From contig JAUWXS010000031.1 of assembly GCA_030616265.1 (NCBI GenBank), positions 1-6,806 of the forward strand: 6,806 nucleotides of DNA, read 5' to 3'. Both the position numbers and the translations under genes were made by a program. This document shows, piece by piece, positions 1-4,911 of the stretch; position 1 is the stretch's first letter; every line of letters begins with the position of its first letter. The stretch comes from Dehalococcoidia bacterium. GTDB lineage: Bacteria > Chloroflexota > Dehalococcoidia > Dehalococcoidales > BS750m-G39. The notes under the pieces are model-generated. The model was not told where the DNA came from. It did not search any database and was given only the letters and a program-made list of their open reading frames with translations.

Positions 1-63
1 CCTGCCGCTGCCACCGGATGGAAAGATTAAGCAAGAGTTGGAAGTTCTGCCTATTGATACCCT

Positions 64-139
64 TGGTGGAGCTGAGGGGACTCGAACCCCTGACTTCCTC
101 CGTGCAAGGGAGGCGCTCTCCCAGCTGAGCTACAGCCCC
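64..139 (-). tRNA. tRNA-Ala (anticodon TGC)
   Basis: The reverse strand folds as a complete 76-nt cloverleaf with the terminal CCA encoded (64-66 on the plus strand). The acceptor stem pairs GGGGCTG with CAGCTCC and contains a G3:U70 wobble, the classical identity element of alanine tRNAs. The anticodon arm is CCTCC / GGAGG around the loop CTTGCAC, giving anticodon TGC (plus-strand 104-106), which reads GCN alanine codons. The T arm carries GGTTCGAGTCC and the D arm has the usual AGCTCAGCTGGGAGAGC. A good promoter lies just upstream on the same strand. No clear terminator is visible between the 3' end and the window edge. Confidence 0.97.
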
Positions 140-152
140 AACCAACAGCGGT

Positions 153-181
153 ATTATAGCAACAAGCCGACCCATCCGCAA
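153..181 (-). promoter_or_regulatory. Promoter of tRNA-Ala
   Basis: On the minus strand a perfect -10 box TATAAT (153-158) is preceded by TTGCGG (176-181) at exactly 17 nt. The expected transcription start, near 146, leaves a leader of about 7 nt before the mature tRNA 5' end at 139, as is usual for a tRNA gene. The -35 match is only partial; the consensus -10, the spacing and the position support the call. Confidence 0.7.
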
Positions 182-210
182 TTGGCGCAATACCGCCGAC
201 ATGATACAAT
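182..210 (+). promoter_or_regulatory. Promoter of the TSUP exporter gene
   Basis: TTGGCG (182-187) and TACAAT (205-210) are separated by 17 nt, and the -10 is preceded by TG at 202-203 as in extended -10 promoters. The predicted start near 217 would leave only about 8 nt of leader before the GTG at 225. Its -35 box directly touches the -35 box of the divergent tRNA promoter, so the two polymerase sites overlap physically. Confidence 0.55.
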
Positions 211-224
211 AGGGGCGATTACCC

Positions 225-1049
225 GTGACCATAGCTCATATCATTATCTTGCTGGCAACCGGCACCGGCGTTGGCTTCGCCAGCGGTCTTCTCGGCCTTG
301 GCGGCGCCTTTATCATGACCCCGGTCCAGTACCTGATCTTCACCAACATGGGCCTGCCCACCGATATCGCCATCAAGCTTGCTTTCGGCACCAGCCTGCT
401 GGTCGTTCTGCCCCTGGCCGCCAGCGGCGCCTGGAGGCACAGTAAAAAGGGGGCGGTGTGGTGGCGAGCGGCTTTTGTCATGGGCGGCTGTGGCTTAGTT
501 TTTGCCTTTGGCGGGGCTACTCTGTCCACCCACCTCCCCGGCACAGCCCTAAAAATAGCCTTCGGCGCCGTTATCCTGGCCAGCGCCATCAGGATGCTTA
601 CCGCCAGGACGTCCCGGACGGAAGCCGAACCCAGGGACAATCCCTGGCTCTGGGTAGCCTGGGCCATCCCCATCGGCTTTATATCCGGCGTCTTCGGCAT
701 CGGCGGCGGCATACTGATAATTCCAGTAACGGTGCTGGCGCTCCGCTTCAAGATGCATAACGCCGTAGCCACATCTCTAGCCATAATGCTCTTTATCAGC
801 GCTGGTGGTGTTATCGGCTATCTCATCAACGGCCTCGGCGTTCCCGGACTGCCCGACTTCTCTATAGGCTACGTCAATCTAGAGTCCTGGGCGCTGCTGG
901 CGGTTACCGGCGTCGGTACCGCGCAGCTCGGCGCCATAACCTCCCACAAACTGCCCGCCAAGCAGTTGAGATATATCTTCATCGCCGTCATGCTCTATAT
1001 GGGCTTAAAGATGCTCGGCGTCTTCGACTGGCTGGGCTGGCCGCTATAA
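225..1049 (+). CDS. TSUP family (TauE/SafE-like, DUF81) membrane anion transporter
   Basis: This is a 274-residue, almost entirely hydrophobic protein with about eight predicted membrane segments, the usual size of the sulfite exporter TauE/SafE family (TSUP). The two-fold internal repeat of the family is visible. FASGLLGLGGAFIMTPV at residues 18-34 is echoed by FISGVFGIGGGILIIPV at 152-168; each is a glycine-rich loop ending in a conserved proline. A charged cytoplasmic loop (about residues 126-140) separates the halves. Family members export or import sulfite, sulfoacetate, thiosulfate or other small organosulfur or carboxylate anions; the substrate cannot be read from the sequence. The start is a GTG, chosen because AGGGG lies 9 nt upstream and the first helix begins immediately. 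The gene is apparently monocistronic: tRNA-Ala is divergent upstream and the asparagine-synthetase-like gene converges downstream. Confidence 0.9.
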   Translation: MTIAHIIILLATGTGVGFASGLLGLGGAFIMTPVQYLIFTNMGLPTDIAIKLAFGTSLLVVLPLAASGAWRHSKKGAVWWRAAFVMGGCGLVFAFGGATLSTHLPGTALKIAFGAVILASAIRMLTARTSRTEAEPRDNPWLWVAWAIPIGFISGVFGIGGGILIIPVTVLALRFKMHNAVATSLAIMLFISAGGVIGYLINGLGVPGLPDFSIGYVNLESWALLAVTGVGTAQLGAITSHKLPAKQLRYIFIAVMLYMGLKMLGVFDWLGWPL

Positions 1050-1065
1050 ACCCCCCGGTTTTATT
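1048..1065 (+). terminator. Weak candidate terminator after the TSUP gene
   Basis: AAACC (1048-1052) and GGTTT (1057-1061) form a 5-bp stem with a CCCC loop, overlapping the TAA stop codon and followed by the short T-rich stretch TATT. The stem is short and the T tract poor, so this is only a candidate. Confidence 0.25.
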
Positions 1066-1071
1066 CCCCCA

Positions 1072-1083
1072 TTATCATGATAA
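1072..1083. repeat. Perfect 12-bp palindrome TTATCATGATAA
   Basis: TTATCA is followed directly by its reverse complement TGATAA with no spacer, in the spacer between two convergent genes. Without a loop it cannot be a good RNA hairpin. It could be a protein-binding site or chance in AT-rich DNA; neither neighbouring gene starts here. Confidence 0.4.
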
Positions 1084-1094
1084 ACTGTATATTC

Positions 1095-1115
1095 TGCCCC
1101 CGTTGTCAAGGGGCA
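1095..1115. terminator. GC-rich hairpin in the convergent spacer, possible bidirectional terminator
   Basis: TGCCCC (1095-1100) and GGGGCA (1110-1115) form a 6-bp stem with a 9-nt loop, midway between the stops of the TSUP gene (1049) and the synthetase-like gene (1147). Neither strand shows a good T run after it (the minus strand continues GAATATAC). It is placed where a shared terminator would be expected, but it lacks the full signature. Confidence 0.3.
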
Positions 1116-1146
1116 ACCACCCAGCCAGGGGCTTTGCTTTATTAAA

Positions 1147-2106
1147 TTATATTGGGTAGGCGCCGCACGTCCGGCAAAACGAGCTCCCCTCCTCAACATT
1201 AGCGCCACAATCCGGGCAGCTCCTGGCGCCGCTACCCGTCGCCTGAGGCACGCCCATCAAGTCTCTATAAATCTGGTAGTAGAAAAGGTGTTCCTTACTC
1301 CTGATAACAACCCTGTCCTGGTCTAAGTATCTCGCCTTCTTTTCGCTGAACTCAGGGTCGGAGATTCTGGAATCAAAAAGCGACGGCAGTATGGCGGTGC
1401 CAGTGCCCGCCTCTATAGGCGCCTTGGCCCTCCACACTATTTCCCGAGGCATAATATCCTCGAAAGCCTTGCGCAGAATCCACTTGCCCCACACCCGCCC
1501 CCCCTCGCTCCTAACCTTCAGCCCCGCGTCCAGTCCTGCAGCCAGTGTCTTAAACTCCGGGTCTAAGAAGGGAAGCCTGGCCTCTACCCCCAGAGCCTCA
1601 GCCAGGTATACTGAAGAAAACCTCATATCGGCCCATAGCTTTCTCAGCGCCGCCTCCAGCTGTTCTCTGCCGAGTTCGAAGAGAAAGCTGTAGCCGCCAA
1701 AAAGCTCGTCCCCGCCATCACCGGTCATGAAGCTCGCTATACCCCTCTCCCTGCCCACCTTCAGGGCAACATGGATAGCCGCACTGTTGCGGATTTCCAT
1801 GGGGTCAAAGGACTTCATAACCCTGATTGAGGCTCGGATGCCCTCGTCCAGTTCATCCTGCCCGAAATAGTGGACGTAATGCTCAAGCCCCATACGGCTG
1901 GCTACCAGCTGGGCATAGTCAACATCCGGTGCCGGGGCATTTTTCAGCGCCACGGTAAGGCAACTCGGTTGGCTCCACTTTGCCGCCAGGTAAGCGACTA
2001 TAGCCGTGTCCAGCCCCCCTGAGAGGAGAAGGCCATCGCCTAGATTGCGCCTCACGCTTTCTTCAAGTGCTTGAACAATCGCCCGAGAACTACTCAAATA
2101 GCTCAT
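1147..2106 (-). CDS. Stand-alone asparagine-synthetase-type ATP-pyrophosphatase with C-terminal zinc ribbon
   Basis: This 319-residue protein matches only the synthetase half of class-II asparagine synthetases. Visible motifs in order are the PP-loop LLLSGGLDT (residues 26-34, pyrophosphate of ATP), GDGGDELFGGY (129-139; SGEGSDE-type in AsnB), GVEARLPFLD (173-182), and a C-terminal segment around WILRKAFEDIMP (209-220) and WRAKAPIEAGTG (225-236). The N-terminal glutaminase domain with its catalytic Cys2 is absent, so nitrogen would have to come from free ammonia or a partner. A four-cysteine zinc ribbon CPDCG-x10-CRTCG (C297, C300, C311, C314) closes the protein after a short linker. It probably adenylates a carboxylate and forms an amide; the substrate is unknown. 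The ATG at 2106 lies inside btuF, a 17-nt overlap, with no close ribosome-binding site (GGAGGAG is 19 nt upstream), which points to translational coupling. Expression therefore depends on the cobalamin riboswitch upstream of btuF. Confidence 0.88.
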   Translation of the reverse strand: MSYLSSSRAIVQALEESVRRNLGDGLLLSGGLDTAIVAYLAAKWSQPSCLTVALKNAPAPDVDYAQLVASRMGLEHYVHYFGQDELDEGIRASIRVMKSFDPMEIRNSAAIHVALKVGRERGIASFMTGDGGDELFGGYSFLFELGREQLEAALRKLWADMRFSSVYLAEALGVEARLPFLDPEFKTLAAGLDAGLKVRSEGGRVWGKWILRKAFEDIMPREIVWRAKAPIEAGTGTAILPSLFDSRISDPEFSEKKARYLDQDRVVIRSKEHLFYYQIYRDLMGVPQATGSGARSCPDCGANVEEGSSFCRTCGAYPI

Positions 2107-3001
2107 GGTGGAGAACTCTGGCCAGCTCCTCCAGTCCCTGGACGATTCTCGGTCCGGGGCGGCTCACCAGGTCGCCGTCAATGATAAAAACATTGCCCTG
2201 AATAACGGCGCTCATCCCGCCCCAGATGGGGTGCTCTTCCAGCGCCTCTATGATTATCGTGGGCACGCCCCCAACCATGGTCTGAACTACAATAAAATCA
2301 GGGTCGGCGCTGACTACCTCCTCAATGCTGAACTGCACCCAGTCGCCCGAAGATTGAGCGGCAACATTCTCCCCGCCGGCCATAGTAATAAGGGTATCGA
2401 TAAAGGAGCCCGGTCCCGCCGTCCAAGGCAGGGTCGGGTCGGTGGCATCAACAATATAGAAAACGCTGACACCGGGAGCCCCCTCCACCAGGTCGAGAAC
2501 ATTAGCTATGCTGTCTTCCATGCTGTCAACAAGCTCGGCGGCTTCATCGATGCTGTCGGTAATCGCCCCCACCAGCTCGATGTTAGCCAGGATGCCGTCG
2601 ATATCCTCGGGGCTTAAAACAAAATAGGTAATGCCCAGGGCTTCAAGATCACTATTGAATTGCTCATGCTCCAGCGTAAAAACCAGGTCGGGCTCCAGTG
2701 CCACCAGGCTCTCTATGGACGGGGCAAAGGAGCTGCCCACCTTCGGCTTCTCCTGGGCGGCTTCAGGATAGTCGCTAAAGTCATCGACGCCCACCACCCG
2801 CTCCCCCAGCCCCAGGGCAAAGACAACCTCGGTGATACTCGGCCCGAAGCAGACAATCCGCTGCGGGACCTCGTCTATAGTCACCCCCCGCCCTATATCA
2901 TCGGTATAGGTCCCCGGCTCGAACTCGGCCTTGCAGCCGATAGTCATACCAATTAGCAAACTTAACAGGACGACAAAAACAAACACTGCCTTGAATTTCA
3001 T
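2090..3001 (-). CDS. btuF: BtuF-like cobalamin/corrinoid-binding lipoprotein of an ABC transporter
   Basis: This is a 303-residue periplasmic-binding protein of the BtuF/FhuD class (PF01497). A hydrophobic signal segment (about residues 4-21) ends in GMTIGC, so C23 is the likely lipidation site. The mature part opens with TDDIGRGVTIDEVPQRIV, followed by FGPSITEVVFALGLGERVVGV (split across residues 52-72), then SDYPEA and the KPKVG / ESLVALEPDLV pair typical of vitamin B12 binding proteins. Related proteins carry haem or siderophores, but the cobalamin riboswitch upstream favours corrinoids. I start at ATG 3001 rather than the in-frame TTG at 3004, because GGAGGT (3010-3015) is then 8 nt away instead of 5. 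No permease or dedicated ATPase is adjacent; the next gene in the transcript is the overlapping synthetase-like protein. Extracytoplasmic, membrane-anchored. Confidence 0.85.
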   Translation of the reverse strand: MKFKAVFVFVVLLSLLIGMTIGCKAEFEPGTYTDDIGRGVTIDEVPQRIVCFGPSITEVVFALGLGERVVGVDDFSDYPEAAQEKPKVGSSFAPSIESLVALEPDLVFTLEHEQFNSDLEALGITYFVLSPEDIDGILANIELVGAITDSIDEAAELVDSMEDSIANVLDLVEGAPGVSVFYIVDATDPTLPWTAGPGSFIDTLITMAGGENVAAQSSGDWVQFSIEEVVSADPDFIVVQTMVGGVPTIIIEALEEHPIWGGMSAVIQGNVFIIDGDLVSRPGPRIVQGLEELARVLHHELFE

Positions 3002-3009
3002 CAAAACTT

Positions 3010-3015
3010 ACCTCC
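3010..3015 (-). promoter_or_regulatory. Ribosome-binding site of btuF (decides the start)
   Basis: The minus strand reads GGAGGT, 8 nt before ATG at 3001 and 5 nt before the in-frame TTG at 3004. The spacing favours the ATG. Confidence 0.75.
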
Positions 3016-3041
3016 AATAGTATTTTGGGTAATATTTGGGC

Positions 3042-3076
3042 AAAAATAATCCCCCTCTCCTTACAGTCAAGGGGGA
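3042..3076 (-). terminator. Riboswitch-controlled intrinsic terminator upstream of btuF
   Basis: On the minus strand TCCCCC (3071-3076) pairs with GGGGGA (3050-3055), with further inner pairing possible (CCTT with AAGG). It is followed at once by TTATTTTT (3042-3049). This is a textbook intrinsic terminator located in the leader, between the cobalamin aptamer and the btuF ribosome-binding site. It is the likely off-state of the switch. Confidence 0.8.
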
Positions 3077-3112
3077 CTCCTCAGTACACTCTGAGCACCA
3101 TCCCACCCCCTT
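3069..3112 (-). promoter_or_regulatory. Antiterminator competing with the btuF leader terminator
   Basis: On the minus strand AAGGGGG (3106-3112) is complementary to CCCCCTT (3069-3075), the 5' arm of the terminator. Between them CTCAG (3091-3095) and CTGAG (3080-3084) form an inner hairpin, so a long antiterminator helix can form. It excludes the terminator because both use the same C run. A third alternative lies upstream: CCTTT (3128-3132) can pair with AAAGG (3109-3113) and CATCC (3131-3135) with GGATG (3099-3103), which would sequester the G run when ligand is bound. The pairings are visible; the switching order is inferred from known cobalamin riboswitches. Confidence 0.6.
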
Positions 3113-3136
3113 TCTCCGCGGAGGTTTAAAGGATGC

Positions 3137-3252
3137 CCGGGGTTCGGCGTTCTGGCTTCTGATATTAACTATCAGTCACAGCAGGCGGAACTGCGTCGGA
3201 ATCTCACCGACTTGCTATCCGTTTTGTCCAACTCAGTTGGACGCCCCCGGTC
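3137..3252 (-). promoter_or_regulatory. Cobalamin riboswitch aptamer
   Basis: Read on the minus strand, the conserved core is present. A stem-loop AAGTCGGTGAGATTCCGAC (3195-3213) is followed by GCAGTTCCGCCTGCTGTGA (3176-3194), corresponding to the GGTGAAAATCC ... CCCGCCACTGT core. Next come a short variable hairpin CTGATA / TATCAG (3159-3175) and a B12-box-like AAGCCAGAACGCC (3146-3158). The closing helix is visible: CCGGGG (3245-3250) pairs with CCCCGG (3137-3142), and GCGT near 3241-3244 pairs with ACGC of the B12 box. An accessory hairpin GTCCAAC-TGA-GTTGGAC occupies 3226-3242, so it partly competes with the latter pairing. The second half of the B12 box departs from the usual GAGACCTGCC. 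It sits between its own promoter and the leader terminator of btuF and should lower expression of btuF and the downstream gene when cobalamin is abundant. Confidence 0.88.
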
Positions 3253-3268
3253 ATCTATTCTTTTGTTG

Positions 3269-3296
3269 ATTATAAGGATACAGGGAAGGCGGTAAA
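3269..3296 (-). promoter_or_regulatory. Promoter of the riboswitch-btuF-synthetase transcript
   Basis: The minus strand shows a perfect TATAAT (3269-3274) with TTTACC (3291-3296) 16 nt upstream. The expected start near 3262 lies about 10 nt before the first helix of the cobalamin aptamer, which is where a riboswitch transcript should begin. The promoter sits downstream of the csaA stop codon, so btuF is separately transcribed. No terminator is obvious after csaA, so read-through is possible. Confidence 0.7.
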
Positions 3297-3310
3297 AATG
3301 CAAGTATTTT

Positions 3311-3640
3311 TTAATAGACCCTGGCCCCGATTATGGCTTCATTCCTGGGCTGTAATAGGGATACCACCCCACCCTCCATGTCCACCCCCAGGATAAGCAC
3401 CTCGGAGATAAAGCCGGCGATATTCTTTTGCGGGAAGTTGACCACGGCCACCACCTGCCTACCGGTAAGCTCGTCCTTGGTGTAGTTGGTCAGCTGGGCG
3501 CAGGAACGCTTGACCCCAACCTCATCCCCGAAATCGACCTCGAATTTATAGGACGGATTGCGCACCTTGGGGAAGTCCTCCACCTTGGTTACCCTCCCCA
3601 CCCTCATATCCACTTTAAGAAAATCGTCGTAGCTAATCAT
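3311..3640 (-). CDS. csaA: CsaA-like tRNA-binding protein
   Basis: At 109 residues this is the full length of CsaA, a stand-alone EMAP-II/Trbp111-type OB-fold protein that binds tRNA and was described in Bacillus as a protein-secretion-linked chaperone. Characteristic stretches are DFLKVDMRVGRVTKVEDFP (residues 6-24), RNPSYKFEVDFG (27-38), the SCAQLTNYTKDEL segment (46-58) and VVAVVNFPQKNIAGFISEVL (63-82). These correspond to the conserved FP-x-AR-P-Y, SSAQIT and VNFPP-K-IAGF-SEVL signatures of the family. It likely acts as a homodimer in the cytoplasm. A good ribosome-binding site, GGGGAG (3647-3652), lies 6 nt before the ATG. The gene follows the nuclease stop by 16 nt, so the two are almost certainly co-transcribed; a functional link is not evident. 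Confidence 0.92.
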   Translation of the reverse strand: MISYDDFLKVDMRVGRVTKVEDFPKVRNPSYKFEVDFGDEVGVKRSCAQLTNYTKDELTGRQVVAVVNFPQKNIAGFISEVLILGVDMEGGVVSLLQPRNEAIIGARVY

Positions 3641-3656
3641 AGGCGTCTCCCCGATA

Positions 3657-4793
3657 CTATTTCTCCTCGACCTGCCGCCTCACCCAGAGCTGGGGGCTGG
3701 CGGAAACCACCTGCCTCAGCTCTGCCAGCTTCTGTCTCAACTCACGGGCAACCGTTTCATCCTTGATAAGCTCCTTGAGCTTATACTGGTCGAAGCCGAG
3801 CACCCTTGGCCAGAGCCCCTCGGGCTCAAGCAGGGCTCTGACTTCTGCCTCGCTAAAACCGGCCCTCTCCACCATCTTGTAGGTAAGGGCGTGGTTGGTG
3901 CCGTAGACGCGGTTCAACCCCTCCGCCTGGCAGAAGTCGGCAATCGTTGCTTTTAGCTCGTCGAGCTCTAATTCCAGCCCCTTTATCTCCTTCTGCAGGG
4001 CGACATAGCGCTCCACCGCCCCACCCACCGCCGCCTCATCGAGGACGTCGGTCTCCCCGCGCTCAGGGGCGAACTTCTGCTTGTAATAGGGGCAGTGCTC
4101 GGGGAAATCACAGGGGCAGCGCCCGCTCTCGACGGCGGGAAAATTCCCCGCCTGGATGCCCTCAGCCACCTCCAGCACCAGCCTCCTGGCCTCTTCAAGC
4201 TGCACCTCGTCCCGGGGCGGGCAGCTGCAGGGCGTATTTGACCTGAAGTGATAGAGCGTCAGCCTCTCCACGGGCAAAAACCAGGACTGCTCCACCGCCA
4301 GCTGGTAGAGGGTCAGCTGCAGGTCATTATCAAGATATTCCTTGGTGAAAAGCTCCTTGTTGGTCTTATAGTCGATAATGGCCAGCCCGCCGCTGTCCAT
4401 CTTATCCACCCGGTCGATTCGGCCCGTCAGCTTGATGTTACCGATATCGATAAAGAACTTATGCTCCACGGCTATCGGCATCCTGAAATCGGGGTGGTGA
4501 ATCTCCCAGAATTTGGCCAGCATCTCCCGCCCGTAGGCTTTGTATTCGGCTTCCTCCTCGGCTGACTCATAACCATCGGAAAGCCACCTCCGCTCGTAAA
4601 AGGCGAGCATCTCCTCCAGCGAGGGCGGCGGCGGCACCTTGACCTTAAAGAAGCGCTCGGCGCAGTCGTGCATGGTGGTGCCGAAGCTGAAATACCCCTT
4701 ATCTTTAGTCTCCAGTCCGTCGATGTACTGCAGCTTATAGCACAAGGGGCAGCTCTGATACAGGGAAATCTGGCTGTAGCTTAATGCCTTCAT
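3657..4793 (-). CDS. PD-(D/E)XK (RecB/AddB/Cas4-like) nuclease with iron-sulfur-type cysteines
   Basis: This is a 378-residue stand-alone nuclease of the PDDEXK_1 group. The N-terminus SYSQISLYQSCP is the typical entry of RecB-like nucleases. Catalytic residues can be placed: H42 (GTTMHDCAERF), E110, D127 (GRIDRVD), D141 and K143 (IIDYKT), then QLTLYQLAV (159-167) as the helical Q-Y motif. C15 plus the late CPCDFPEHC cluster (C226, C228, C234) resemble the four-cysteine [4Fe-4S] staple of AddB and Cas4, with CxC in place of the more usual CxxC. After the nuclease core come a charged helix likely to form a coiled coil (about 256-286) and a tail LTYKMVERAGFSEAEVRALL (303-322) with no assigned domain; it recalls tails of phage YqaJ-type exonucleases. 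Role: probably DNA repair or processing. No cas genes, helicase or recombinase lie nearby. AGGAG (4799-4803) is 5 nt before the ATG. Confidence 0.88.
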   Translation of the reverse strand: MKALSYSQISLYQSCPLCYKLQYIDGLETKDKGYFSFGTTMHDCAERFFKVKVPPPPSLEEMLAFYERRWLSDGYESAEEEAEYKAYGREMLAKFWEIHHPDFRMPIAVEHKFFIDIGNIKLTGRIDRVDKMDSGGLAIIDYKTNKELFTKEYLDNDLQLTLYQLAVEQSWFLPVERLTLYHFRSNTPCSCPPRDEVQLEEARRLVLEVAEGIQAGNFPAVESGRCPCDFPEHCPYYKQKFAPERGETDVLDEAAVGGAVERYVALQKEIKGLELELDELKATIADFCQAEGLNRVYGTNHALTYKMVERAGFSEAEVRALLEPEGLWPRVLGFDQYKLKELIKDETVARELRQKLAELRQVVSASPQLWVRRQVEEK

Positions 4794-4807
4794 TTCTTCT
4801 CCTGGCT

Positions 4808-4836
4808 ATTATAGAACTTTCCGGGTAATGTGACCA
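4808..4836 (-). promoter_or_regulatory. Promoter of the nuclease-csaA operon
   Basis: The minus strand has TATAAT (4808-4813) with TGGTCA (4831-4836) 17 nt upstream. The predicted start near 4801 falls within the ribosome-binding site AGGAG (4799-4803) and leaves about 8 nt before the ATG at 4793. The -10 is perfect; the unusually short leader is the main reason for caution. Confidence 0.5.
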
Positions 4837-4838
4837 GT

Positions 4839-4867
4839 TTGCTATTTTAGCCCAGATTGGTTAGCAT
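4839..4867 (+). promoter_or_regulatory. Tentative promoter of the ccdA operon
   Basis: TTGCTA (4839-4844) and TAGCAT (4862-4867) are 17 nt apart, each matching four of six consensus positions. An AT-rich inverted repeat ATTAA-GT-TTAAT (4866-4877) overlaps the -10 and could be an operator. A perfect TTGACA at 4902-4907 is too close to the ATG at 4912 to serve ccdA. This is a weak call in a 118-bp divergent spacer. Confidence 0.25.
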
Positions 4868-4911
4868 TAAGTTTAATCGTCTTTTTGATAGAAAGGTTTC
4901 ATTGACAGAAG

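Noticed and set aside
38..445. Plus-strand reading frame encoding a 135-residue protein
   Set aside because: Its first part is the antisense translation of the tRNA-Ala (the GTRTPDFLRAREALSQLSYS-type string is a well-known false protein), and the rest is an out-of-frame shadow of the TSUP gene.
1072..1083. Palindrome as an intrinsic terminator
   Set aside because: There is no loop and no G+C-rich stem, so it cannot form a stable RNA hairpin.
2105..2617. Long plus-strand frame opposite btuF
   Set aside because: Antisense shadow of a well-supported gene; no family features and no start signals. The same applies to the frames at 3947-4246, 4248-4565 and 5613-5975.
3036..3269. Plus-strand reading frame of 77 residues in the btuF leader
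   Set aside because: It runs antisense through the cobalamin riboswitch and its terminator, has no ribosome-binding site and resembles no protein.
3657..4793. Cas4 of a CRISPR system
   Set aside because: The nuclease motifs and cysteines are Cas4-like, but the protein is much longer than Cas4 and no repeats or other cas genes occur in the window.
4902..4907. Perfect TTGACA just before ccdA
   Set aside because: It lies 4 nt from the ATG, so a promoter using it would start inside ccdA, and no -10 box is found at the right distance.
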